Assembly (NCBI GenBank): GCA_036505275.1
Contig: DASXTS010000539.1
Span: forward strand, 1 to 7,767
Length of the DNA: 7,767 nucleotides
Direction of reading: 5' to 3'
Source: DASXTS01 sp036505275
GTDB taxonomy: Bacteria > Actinomycetota > Actinomycetes > Mycobacteriales > Pseudonocardiaceae
The position numbers and the translations under genes were made by a program. The notes beneath the pieces are model-generated. The model was given only the letters and a program-made list of their open reading frames with translations. It did not search any database and was not told the DNA's origin. Below, piece by piece: positions 1 to 6,834 of the stretch; the stretch's first letter is position 1; every line of letters starts with the position of its first letter.

Positions 1-1
1 C

Positions 2-118
2 ATCGACGGCGCCACCCACGAAGCGCTGATCGCAGACGAACAAGGCGCCACCGCCACCACGCAAGCGATCCTCGACGTCGTCTCATCAGTCCGCAGCCCA
101 GGCCCGCTGGTCGGGTGA
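2..118 (+). CDS. Alpha/beta hydrolase, C-terminal tail (partial)
   Basis: An open frame enters from the left edge and ends at TGA 116-118, giving 38 residues that begin IDGATHEALIADEQGA and end in a helix-like segment TTQAILDVVSSVR. The GATHEALI segment resembles the catalytic-histidine loop of alpha/beta hydrolases, and the AI-DVV-SVR helix after it is the usual C-terminal helix of that fold. The nucleophile and acid residues lie outside the window, so the substrate cannot be told. The gene converges on the DUF4396 fragment, with a hairpin between them. The family call rests on a short piece: moderate confidence for the fold, none for a specific function. Confidence 0.55.
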   Translation: MDGATHEALIADEQGATATTQAILDVVSSVRSPGPLVG

Positions 119-198
119 TCCGGAGCAGGCCGCGAGAGCAGCAGACCGAGATCACCACGATGCCGGGCACCTTGGCTCGCTTGTCGGCATTGAATGGA

Positions 199-238
199 CG
201 GCGGCCCGGGCTCCGAGATGATGGTGCCCTGGCCGCCG
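199..238. terminator. Hairpin between convergent genes
   Basis: The left arm 199-211 (CGGCGGCCCGGGC) pairs with the right arm 226-238 (GCCCTGGCCGCCG), 12 of 13 positions matching around a 14-base loop. It lies between the hydrolase stop (118, +) and the DUF4396 stop (243, -), so it could end both transcripts. There is no T-run, which is common for hairpin terminators in GC-rich actinobacteria. Confidence 0.5.
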
Positions 239-242
239 TTGC

Positions 243-587
243 CTACGCCGGATCTTGGCTGGTCATGGGCGTGTGGTACTGGCGCACGACGGCGTGGCCC
301 TTGCCCCGCGAGATCAGCCATCGGTTGATCGGCACGGTGAGCACGAACGCCACCGCCCTGGCGGTTGCCAGCGATGCCCAGAACACCCAGTTGGACATGC
401 CGGCTTCTACCGCGCCGGGAACGGCCAGCATGACCGCGTTGTCGATGATCTCCATTACCGTGATGGACCCGGTGCCGGCGGCTGGCGCGACCTTCAGTGC
501 GGTGCGCACGTCGACGCCAGCGCGCAGCACGCCACACATGGTCAGGGCATAGCCGAACGCGGACCGGACCGATGAGGAGTGGACCAT
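243..587 (-). pseudogene. DUF4396 membrane protein, N-terminally truncated
   Basis: The 114-residue product contains a stretch (FGYALTM-GVLRAG, then TVMEIIDNAVMLAVPGA, then VLTVPINRWLISRGKGHAVV) that I recognise as the C-terminal two-thirds of DUF4396 membrane proteins. Members usually begin with a His-rich segment and two more hydrophobic helices, which are missing here. Homology starts abruptly near residue 10. The frame stays open upstream of ATG 585-587 but reads unrelated sequence into the transposase remnant. Two places look eroded compared with the family as I remember it: APAAGTGS in the helix before MEIIDNAV, and ATARAVAF in the last helix. The function of the family is unknown. A start at 587 would leave about three hydrophobic segments. 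I judge it a decaying remnant, although the frame is uninterrupted and could still be translated. Confidence 0.6.
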
Positions 588-601
588 GTCCAGTATTGAC
601 C

Positions 602-965
602 ACAGTGCAGCTGGCGCCGACGCTGAATCCGGCCGACGGCTACAGATCGCGTCATGATCTGCGGGCGGGCGTGCGAGGGCTTGCGGTCGCCGGACAGCGG
701 TTCTGGCTTGGCCCGCACCGGGCCGGGCAGCCGATCACGTTGTGGATCGCCACCACCACCGTGCACCTGAGCCTCGCTGGACGGCACCTGAGGACCGCGC
801 CGTCCCGGCTCTCCACGATGGACCTAGCCCGGCTACGCGCGGACGGCGCCCGCCCCGCCGGCCCGCCACCGGCCCGGCCGTACCCGGGCTGCTCGCCGCC
901 GGCGCCACCGTCGAGCTCGACCGGCTCGTGCACGCCCAGGGACCTCGGCGAGGTGCCGGCGGGGC
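602..965 (+). pseudogene. IS481-like transposase C-terminal remnant, frameshifted
   Basis: From about 656 to 880 one frame reads LRAGVRGLAVAGQRFWLG, then HRAGQPITLWI, then DLARLRADGARPAGPPP. Similarity then continues in another frame at 880-942 as PGLLAAGATVELDRLVHAQG. This order resembles the C-terminal, beta-rich region of actinobacterial IS481-type transposases, where a WLGP-RAG segment is followed by an AGPPP linker and an E-DR-VNA-G repeat. The frame change at about 870-885 shows that the gene is broken. The DDE catalytic core and the helix-turn-helix are absent. No terminal inverted repeats were found. The fragment adjoins the truncated end of the DUF4396 gene, so an old insertion followed by deletion may explain both. 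Recognition is from memory of the family, so confidence is moderate. Confidence 0.5.
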
Positions 966-976
966 GGCCCACACCT

Positions 977-1738
977 TCATCCGGCCAGGCGACGGGCCTC
1001 CGACTCCTGCATGCGCCAGGCGACGACGACCAGCCAGATCATCCACGCAAGGCTGAAGACGTAGGCGACCAGGATCAGGGTCGAGTGCGTCCCCGAGAAG
1101 CCCTCGGCGCCGATCACCCAGCCCTGCAGCAGGTAGGTGAGGCCGGAGAGCCCCATCAGGTAGGCAATCGGCCGCGAGAGCCCCATCGTCCGCACGACCG
1201 CCGCCGCGAAAAGGAGCAAGGCGAGGCCCAGGGCGAAGTCCTGGTAGCTCCTCACCCCCCACTCGAGCCAGCGGATGGCCTCGGCGCTTGCGAAGCGCGC
1301 TGACTTCTCGGCGTCCGGGGCGCTGACCCACGCGGCATCGACCATCTTGTTACCGACACCGTCCACCGCCTGGAGGACGCCGTACAGCGCCAGCGCCACC
1401 ACTGTCGAAGCGGCGCCGAATCGACCCGCCCACCTCGCCAGCCCAGCCTGAACATCCAGGGCGAAGAACAGCGCCAGCAGCCCTGCGAGCAGGATCGCGA
1501 TGGCCGCGAACTGAACGAGGTGCACGGCCTTCCAGGTCCCGCTGCCGGCGTACTCGGCGAACACCGAAGGGTGGTTATTGGCTTTCCCATCGGCGTGGAA
1601 CAGGGTGACCACGATGAAGAGGAGCTGTCCTGTGAGCATCAGCGTGGCCGACAGGCGCAGCGACGAGCGATCGACCATGGCGCCTGGGCGTTCACCCCTT
1701 TGCTGCGTGGACACGTTCTGAGGGTGATCGGTGGACAT
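977..1738 (-). CDS. Six-helix integral membrane protein, unknown function
   Basis: The product is 253 residues. After a polar N-terminus of about 28 residues come six hydrophobic segments at roughly 29-48, 72-94, 108-128, 167-185, 190-211 and 219-241, and the tail is charged (QESEARR). I do not recognise a named family, and no catalytic motif is visible. The conserved-looking polar loops are FHADGKANNHPSVF after helix 1, and DGVGNKMVDAAWV with RWLEWGVRSYQDF before helix 4. ATG 1738 was chosen because GAGAAAGGG lies 10 bases upstream. A GTG at 1762, directly after the preceding stop codon, would add eight residues but has no good ribosome site. It follows the broken MCO by 24 bases on the same strand, so it was probably the second gene of that operon and is now its only intact member. 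A role linked to the oxidase, such as transport or electron transfer in the membrane, is speculation. Confidence 0.7.
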   Translation of the reverse strand: MSTDHPQNVSTQQRGERPGAMVDRSSLRLSATLMLTGQLLFIVVTLFHADGKANNHPSVFAEYAGSGTWKAVHLVQFAAIAILLAGLLALFFALDVQAGLARWAGRFGAASTVVALALYGVLQAVDGVGNKMVDAAWVSAPDAEKSARFASAEAIRWLEWGVRSYQDFALGLALLLFAAAVVRTMGLSRPIAYLMGLSGLTYLLQGWVIGAEGFSGTHSTLILVAYVFSLAWMIWLVVVAWRMQESEARRLAG

Positions 1739-1762
1739 GCTGTCGGGGCCCTTTCTCAGCAC

Positions 1763-2443
1763 TCATTGGATCACGTCGAAATGTGCCATCATCCCGGCGG
1801 CGTGATGCTCCAGGATGTGGCAGTGGTACATCCAGCTCCCTGGGCGGTCGTCGGGCAGCCAGGCGATCCGGACGCGTCCGTTGGCGGGAATATTGACCGT
1901 GTCCTCCCAGGACAGGAACTCCGGTGGCGCCCCGTTCACCTCGAGGACCTGGAAGAAGAAGCCATGGAGATGGAACGGGTGATCCATCTTCGTCTCGTTA
2001 ACGACGTCCCATACCTGGAGTTCCCCGACGCGGACGGGGTCGGCATGGTGATGGGACTCGCCTTCGATCTTCCACTTGACGCCGTGGCGCAGGCTCATAC
2101 CGAACTGGAGTTGCACGGTCCGGTTCGGCGTAACGTCTCCCGTGACGAGCGGCTCGATGGTCCGTAGGATCTTCGGGATCTGTGCGCGCGAGGGCGCTGA
2201 ATTGCCAACCCGCACCGTCGCATACTTGCCTCCATTGTCCTTCACCATGCCGCGGTCATACTTCAGCGATTCCAGCGCGAGAGTTTCTCCTTCGGAGAAG
2301 GGTCCGACAGCCAGCTCGACTCGGTCCGCCGGCGCGAGGAGAACCTGCGCAGCCGTCACTGGCTCGGGAATCAGACCGCCGTCGGTGCCAAGAATCGTGA
2401 ACGGCCGGGACCCGATCGAGAAGAGTACGTAGCGGGAACTGGA
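1763..2443 (-). pseudogene. Multicopper oxidase, C-terminal remnant
   Basis: The frame encodes the last part of a multicopper oxidase. Near the C-terminus it has HPFHLHG (type 1 and trinuclear ligands), then HCHILEHHAAGM (the HCHxxxHxxxxM signature that holds type 1 copper and bridges to the trinuclear centre), and it ends DVIQ. Homology extends upstream of the first possible start (GTG 2359) as YVLFSIGSRPF and ILGTDGGLIPEPV, typical of the end of domain 2, and stops at about 2435. An in-frame TGA lies at 2446-2444. The N-terminal half with HWHG and HPH is missing, and the trinuclear copper site needs it, so the product cannot be an active oxidase. No Shine-Dalgarno precedes GTG 2359. The gene was cut at its 5' side and now abuts another truncated gene in a different frame. 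Its C-terminal sequence differs clearly from that of the large MCO at 4670-6586, so it is not a local duplicate. Confidence 0.85.
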
Positions 2444-2936
2444 TCAGCGCCGCGCGCGGTTCGCCGGTCAGCGCCTCGTCCAGGGGCAGCACCAGAACCC
2501 CGGCCGCGGTTAGCAGCAGCGGACCGACGGTGCTGCCCATCCCGCGGAATAGGGCCCGGACATCACCCTCGTCCTGCTCGACCACCTCGGTCAGGGCCAC
2601 ACCGACGCGTCGCAGATTGTCGGTGATCCGGGCCGCACCCCACAGCGACAGCAGAATCGCGCAGCTGACCGCCGTCCGGTTGAACACCTCACCCACCGGG
2701 GGTGCTCCGGTGCCGGCCCAATCCGCGGCGCCCAACACGCGGACGGCGACAAGATTCAGCCAGGGCACCAGCGCCCAGACGAGCATCCATACCAGCCGAG
2801 GCCCGGGCAGCCGGGACAGGATCCGCTCGGTCAACGGAACACCCGCCGCGCCGCCGCCGGGCGGGCTGCTCACGGCCGGCGCGGTAACCGCCAAGTCAGC
2901 TGCGCCACCGACGCGACCATCATGCGGGCTGGTCAT
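2434..2936 (-). pseudogene. Membrane protein, C-terminally truncated
   Basis: The reading frame starts at ATG 2934-2936, with AGGG seven bases upstream. About 167 residues look like a genuine protein: a Pro/Ala-rich cytoplasmic N-terminus, the segment ERILSRLPGPRLVWMLVWAL, and hydrophobic helices near 46-69, 87-105 and 135-152. After residue 168 (ALIQFP) the frame runs to 2256 but only reads the multicopper oxidase remnant out of frame, giving Arg/Ser-rich nonsense. The real C-terminal part is therefore lost and replaced by foreign coding sequence. The LPGP-LVW-L-W-LVPW opening recalls a group of uncharacterised actinobacterial membrane proteins, but I cannot name the family. The likely event is a deletion or recombination that joined two broken genes at about 2430-2445. 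Confidence 0.55.
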
Positions 2937-3464
2937 GACCGAACCCTAACCGCGTCAGGAGCACCCTGGAATGCCGGCGCTCGGTAGCGGATCATCATGC
3001 CGCGCTAACCGTTCCGCATCGCGGCAACGGCTCCGACGGCGAGACCGCGTCCGCAGCCTCCGACAGCCCGATCTACGCGGGTCACCCCAGCCGGTGGTGG
3101 ACGGGGATCGACGTGGACCGGGCGGCCTGCGGGAGCGATACCGCCCGCAGATCGCGGCCGGGTGAGCCGTGGCCGCTTGCCGTATTGATGCGAGCGATCT
3201 CTCGCTGGCGCTGCAGGAGTCGCACACGATGGCGTACGACGCTGGCGTGTCCCGCGGTGCCGCCAAGCCTGAGGTGCCGCTGGTCGTGCTGGCCGCCGGT
3301 CATTCCACAACGTCATTGCAACGGGACGACGTCTCGGTATCGCGGCGGTCAGTCTGCTCATCCGTGCCGCAGCCGCAACGACCCCGGTCGCATCCTCTAT
3401 CGGCCGAGCGAGGCGCCCAGGCCACTGGTCTGCAGCCGGCGATGTGTTGGCTGAGCATCCGTCG
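2937..3464. other. Stretch without a convincing gene
   Basis: No frame here shows a recognisable family, a good ribosome site and a protein-like composition together. The only segment with some protein-like character is on the + strand at 3169-3300, which reads IDASDLSLALQESH and then KPEVPLVVLAAGH. The PLVVL-AG string recalls a strand-turn of alpha/beta hydrolases but is too short to call. The rest translates to Arg/Pro/Ser-rich sequence in every frame. It is probably decayed or non-coding DNA between the broken gene at 2936 and the operon end at 3543. Confidence 0.4.
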
Positions 3465-3502
3465 TGGAGAAGGATCATCCCGCGCCGGGTAATCCTCCTC
3501 CA
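3465..3502 (-). terminator. Long hairpin after the MCO/flavoprotein operon
   Basis: The outer arms 3465-3475 (TGGAGAAGGAT) and 3492-3502 (ATCCTCCTCCA) match at 10 of 11 positions. Inside them CCCG 3479-3482 pairs with CGGG 3486-3489 around a three-base loop. The structure begins 41 bases past the flavoprotein stop codon on the - strand, the expected place for a transcription terminator. There is no U-tract. Confidence 0.5.
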
Positions 3503-3542
3503 GCCTGATGCGTTGCGGGCCGGACCGGGTTGCCGGCGCCGG

Positions 3543-4673
3543 CTACGTGGACCGGTGCTGCCCGGTCGCAACGCTCGCTGGTTCGAGGGCGTGGTGGTGC
3601 TCGGCGATGCGGTCGGCGAGGTAGGCGGCGTCGGGGCCGACGAAGCCGATCAGGGCCGAGCCACGGGTGTGTTGCCAGGACAGGCCGAGGAAGTACAGGC
3701 CCGGCACGTGGGTGACCCCGCGCCGATGGGCGACGCGTCCGCCGTCGATCACGCCGGGAATGTGGATCCAGGAGTAGTCGGACCGGTAGCCGGTGGTCCA
3801 GATCACCGTGGTCACGTCGAGGCTGCTGCCGTCGGCGAAACGCACGGTATGCCCCTGCGCGTCGGTTAGCCGCGGCCGGAAGCGGACACCGGCCCGGCGT
3901 AGCCCGCGCCGGCTGGTGCCGATGATGAACTCGCCGCGGGCCTGCACCCGCCGGCCCAGCCGGGAGGTGGCGGTCACCCGCACGAGGCCGAGCCGGGTCA
4001 GCCACCAGAACAGGTCCCGGCCGAGCAGCCGTTGCGGCAGCACCGGATATCGGGCTCCGATCGACAGGTCCACGCGCCGGGTCGCCGCCAACTCCTCGGC
4101 GATCTGGAAGCCGGAGTTCCCGCCGCCGACGACCAGCACCGGCCCGGGCGGCAGGGCCTGCGGATTTCGGTAGGCGGCACTGTGCAGCTGGGTCACCGAC
4201 GGGTCCAGCCGCTCCGCCGCTACCGGGATGGATGGGACCTGGAACGGTCCGGTGGCGACCACCACCTGCCGGGCCCGGTAGACGTGGTCGCCGGCACGGA
4301 TCTCGAAGGTGTCGGCGACCCGACGCAGCTCGGTGACCCGCGCGTCGGGCTTGACCGGCAGGTCGAACGCGGTCGCGTAGGCGTGCAGGTAGTCCGCGAC
4401 CGGGTCTCTGGTCGGGTAGGTGTCGGCTCGCGCGGGAAACGGCATGCCGGGCAGGCCGGAGTATTGGGCCGGGGTGAACAGCGTCAGCGAGTCCCACCGG
4501 GCCTGCCATACGTGCCCAAGCGCCGGGCCGGCGTCGAGCACCAGGAACCGCAGCCCCAGCCGACGCAGATGCCAGCCCATGGCCAGACCGGCCTGACCGC
4601 CCCCGACGATCACGACGTCCAGCAGGCGGTCACTAGTCGCGTCCGGCGGCGCCGTCTGGTCGTGATCGTTCAT
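3543..4673 (-). CDS. CzcO/ArsO-like FAD/NAD(P)H-dependent monooxygenase
   Basis: The product is a 376-residue flavoprotein. The FAD-binding Rossmann motif GGGQAG is at 24-29 after a beta strand (DVVIV). W56 and W60 lie in the region that packs on the flavin. An ATG-type motif VVVATGPF is at 137-144, the NAD(P)H-binding motif GGGNSG is at 183-188, and the C-terminal VIWTTGY is at 290-296, followed by GLYFLGLSW. This order is that of the COG2072 flavoprotein monooxygenases, often labelled CzcO or ArsO when next to metal-resistance genes. Such enzymes use NAD(P)H and oxygen to oxidise a small substrate, unknown here. There is no signal peptide, so it should be cytoplasmic. ATG 4671-4673 was chosen because it overlaps the upstream MCO stop as ATGA, which indicates translational coupling. 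An in-frame start further upstream (4760) would lie deep inside the MCO gene and adds Arg/His-rich sequence. Enzyme class is secure; substrate and any role in copper or arsenic resistance are inferred from context. Confidence 0.9.
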   Translation of the reverse strand: MNDHDQTAPPDATSDRLLDVVIVGGGQAGLAMGWHLRRLGLRFLVLDAGPALGHVWQARWDSLTLFTPAQYSGLPGMPFPARADTYPTRDPVADYLHAYATAFDLPVKPDARVTELRRVADTFEIRAGDHVYRARQVVVATGPFQVPSIPVAAERLDPSVTQLHSAAYRNPQALPPGPVLVVGGGNSGFQIAEELAATRRVDLSIGARYPVLPQRLLGRDLFWWLTRLGLVRVTATSRLGRRVQARGEFIIGTSRRGLRRAGVRFRPRLTDAQGHTVRFADGSSLDVTTVIWTTGYRSDYSWIHIPGVIDGGRVAHRRGVTHVPGLYFLGLSWQHTRGSALIGFVGPDAAYLADRIAEHHHALEPASVATGQHRST

Positions 4674-6586
4674 CGGGCCGCACCGTCCTGCGGGTCGACG
4701 GTGAAGCTGAACATCATGCCGCTCTGCATGTGTTCGGCGATGTGGCAGTGGGCCATCCACAGGCCGGGATTGGTGACGTCGAACAGGATGTCGACGGTCT
4801 GCCCAGTGCGCACCAGCACGGTGTCCTTCCAGACCAGATTGGGCTCGACAACTCCGTCGCCGGCCAGCACCAGGAACCGCCCGGCTCCGTGCAGGTGGAA
4901 CGGATGGTGCATCGGGTGGTCTGAATCCATCTCGTTCACGAGCCGGATCTTGACCCGGTCACCCACCCGGAACCGCCAGTCGATGGTCGTGCCGTCGGCG
5001 CCCTCGCTGCGATCGACAAACTTCCAGAACATGTTCGCCGTGGTGGTCAGCCGGTTGACCGCCACCATGTCGTCTTCCCACTCGATCCCGCCGCCCGCAC
5101 CGTGGCCGTGGCCCTGCTGCAGGAGGCCAGGACCGGCGTGGCCGGGCTCCAGCGCCGTCTCCGCGTGGCCGCCGTGACCGGCCGCAGCCGCCGTTTCGAT
5201 GTGGTGACCGCCCGGTGATGCACCCGCCTCAGGCCCCGCCTCGGCGTGACCGCCGTGGTCACCGTGGGCGTCATGCTGCACGGCGGCGGGATCGTGGCCG
5301 GCCCCGGCCGTAACGGAGACGGCCGCGACAAGCTTCATGCCGCACTTCGGGCACCGGCCGGGTTGTTCGCTGACCACCTCGGGATGCATTGGGCACGAGT
5401 ACGCGGTTGGCGCCGCCGGCGCGGCGGTTGCCAGCAACTTCATGCCACACTTGGGGCAGCGGCCCGGCTGCTCACTGACCACCTCTGGATGCATCGGGCA
5501 GGCGAATGTCACGGCACCGGTCTGAGGGGCGGTGAGGTCCAGCATCTCGGCCACGATCCCGAGGATCTTGTCCGGCGGGGCGGCCAGGTACGCGTCGAGT
5601 CCCGACCGTTCGGCCTGCAGTTCCGGCGCGCGATGCAGCACCTCGAACTCGCGGTGCGGCGGCGCCGCGGTACGGTCCTCGATCACCGTGATCGACGCCA
5701 GCGGGTAGACGCGCTGCGGTGTGCGGTGTTCCAGCGTCAGCTGCCCGGGCTGCTCGACCAGAACGTCGACGATGGCCCGCTCGGAGGGTGCCAGCAGCAC
5801 CTCGGACACGAACTCCTCGTGCTCGACGCGTCCACTGTCCCCACCCACCAGCTTCATCCGCGCGCCGGGCAGCCGGACGTTGAACACCCGGCTGTTCGCG
5901 GTGTTGGTCAGCCACAGCCGGATCACCTCGCCGGCCCGGGCAGTCAGCCTAAGGTCCGGGTCGCCGCCGATCAGCAGCAGGTTGCCGTACCGGCCCATCG
6001 CCGCGTACGTGGTTTCGCTCGTACTGAACGCCGCGATCTTGCCGTCTTCGAGCAGCACGTCATCCAGGGTCAGCACGATGTCCCGGTGGACCGGCGGCCA
6101 GTAGTCGGGCTCGGCCGGGACCACGAGAATGTTGCCGTACAGCCCCATTTCCTGGGTGTAGTCCTCGCGGATGTGCGGGTGGTACCAGTACAGGCCGGGG
6201 TCGGGGAAGCGAAGGCGGTAGGTGAAGCTGCCACCGACCGGGATCGGGGCCTGGGTTTCGTACGGCACCCCGTCGTACTTGTTCTCCAGGCGCAATCCGT
6301 GCCAGTGCAGGGTGGTGTCCAGATCGCCGTCGTTGGTGACGTTGACGACGATCTCCGAGTGTTGCGGGACCGTCAGGGTCGGGCCGGGTATCGATCCGTT
6401 GTAGGCCAGCATCCGCACCGTGGCGTCCCGCAGCCGCTTGGCGACAGCACCAACGCGAAGGTCCACGGTGGCGCCGTCGCCGAGCGCGAGCAGCGCCGGT
6501 TGGGTGGCTTCCGGCAGGCCGGTGGGGTCAGTCGGGAAGGACGCGGCCAGTCCCGGTGAGCCGCGCCCAGCGTCATGTTGCACCAT
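4670..6586 (-). CDS. Multicopper oxidase with internal tandem heavy-metal-binding modules
   Basis: The product is 638 residues, longer than the roughly 450-550 usual for bacterial multicopper oxidases. All copper-ligand motifs are present: HWHG at 94-97, WYHPH at 134-138, HPFHLHG at 561-567 and HCHIAEH-xxxx-M at 613-624. They supply a type 1 site and a trinuclear cluster that oxidises a substrate or Cu(I) and reduces oxygen to water. The extra length is an insert between the front copper domains and the C-terminal one. It holds two near-identical CPMHPE...CPKCGMKL heavy-metal-binding modules (361-384 and 396-419) and a linker with 12 histidines (431-496). ATG 6586 was chosen because GAGGGAGG lies just upstream (6589-6596). 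A longer frame reaches 6730 but adds only Arg/Pro-rich sequence with no ribosome site. Neither start gives a Sec or Tat signal peptide, so a cytoplasmic location is likely, unlike CueO-type enzymes. It is the first gene of an operon with the flavoprotein. Copper as the main metal is inferred; the oxidase class is certain. Confidence 0.95.
   Translation of the reverse strand: MVQHDAGRGSPGLAASFPTDPTGLPEATQPALLALGDGATVDLRVGAVAKRLRDATVRMLAYNGSIPGPTLTVPQHSEIVVNVTNDGDLDTTLHWHGLRLENKYDGVPYETQAPIPVGGSFTYRLRFPDPGLYWYHPHIREDYTQEMGLYGNILVVPAEPDYWPPVHRDIVLTLDDVLLEDGKIAAFSTSETTYAAMGRYGNLLLIGGDPDLRLTARAGEVIRLWLTNTANSRVFNVRLPGARMKLVGGDSGRVEHEEFVSEVLLAPSERAIVDVLVEQPGQLTLEHRTPQRVYPLASITVIEDRTAAPPHREFEVLHRAPELQAERSGLDAYLAAPPDKILGIVAEMLDLTAPQTGAVTFACPMHPEVVSEQPGRCPKCGMKLLATAAPAAPTAYSCPMHPEVVSEQPGRCPKCGMKLVAAVSVTAGAGHDPAAVQHDAHGDHGGHAEAGPEAGASPGGHHIETAAAAGHGGHAETALEPGHAGPGLLQQGHGHGAGGGIEWEDDMVAVNRLTTTANMFWKFVDRSEGADGTTIDWRFRVGDRVKIRLVNEMDSDHPMHHPFHLHGAGRFLVLAGDGVVEPNLVWKDTVLVRTGQTVDILFDVTNPGLWMAHCHIAEHMQSGMMFSFTVDPQDGAAR
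5099..5296 (-). other. His-rich linker region of the MCO
   Basis: Residues 431-496 of the MCO are low-complexity Gly/Ala/His/Glu sequence with 12 histidines in repeated GHGGHAE-, HGDHGGHAEAG- and GHGHGAGG-like units. No secondary structure is expected. Such segments bind Cu, Ni or Zn weakly and reversibly. Its position directly after the two Cys modules and before the C-terminal copper domain suggests a flexible metal-collecting arm. Confidence 0.8.
5330..5506 (-). repeat. Tandem duplication of the heavy-metal-binding module within the MCO
   Basis: Two copies at 5435-5506 and 5330-5401 are offset by exactly 105 bases (35 codons). Both encode the same 22 residues from CPMHPE to CPKCGMKL. The DNA differs at about nine of 63 compared positions and every difference is synonymous. 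Each copy has CPMH and CPKCGM metal-ligand sets like those found in heavy-metal-binding domains at the N-terminus of copper P-type ATPases and in metal efflux proteins. The linker between copies is Ala/Pro-rich. Confidence 0.9.
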
Positions 6587-6834
6587 TGCCTCCCTCAGGT
6601 ATGCGGGATGCCCGCCCGGCCGGGTGTGCCAGCGGACGAGGGTGCGGGAAAGGCGCAGGGGCTTGCAGCCGCGGGCCGGCCCCGAGCGCCAGCGCCGGCG
6701 CCCACCTACGGGGCACGCAGTGGATGCCACCCAGCTGCGGGCGCTCCACTGCCGCAGTGTGCATCATCTGCTCCGCACCAGGTTTCGATGGCATCGGCGG
6801 TCGGACGGGAGCAATTGACACCGTAATCGCGACC

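Noticed and set aside
942..954. Small palindrome ACCTC-GGC-GAGGT just past the six-helix gene
   Set aside because: The five-base stem is too short to call a terminator and lies inside the transposase remnant.
735..1331. Open frames on both strands between the transposase remnant and the six-helix gene
   Set aside because: They shadow the hydrophobic gene at 977-1738 or the transposase remnant. Only the segments named in the remnant look like a protein family.
3475..4509. A 344-codon - strand frame and a + strand frame (4032-5177) over the flavoprotein and MCO
   Set aside because: Both overlap clearly identified genes in other frames and translate to Arg/Pro/Gly-rich sequence without motifs.
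5246..6559. A 437-codon open frame on the + strand opposite the MCO
   Set aside because: It is antisense to a gene with all MCO motifs, its composition is Gly/Arg/His/Val-rich with no recognisable domain, and long antisense frames are expected at this GC content.
6815..6820. TTGACA matching the -35 consensus on the + strand
   Set aside because: No acceptable -10 element lies 16-18 bases downstream (the sequence there is CCCCAC).
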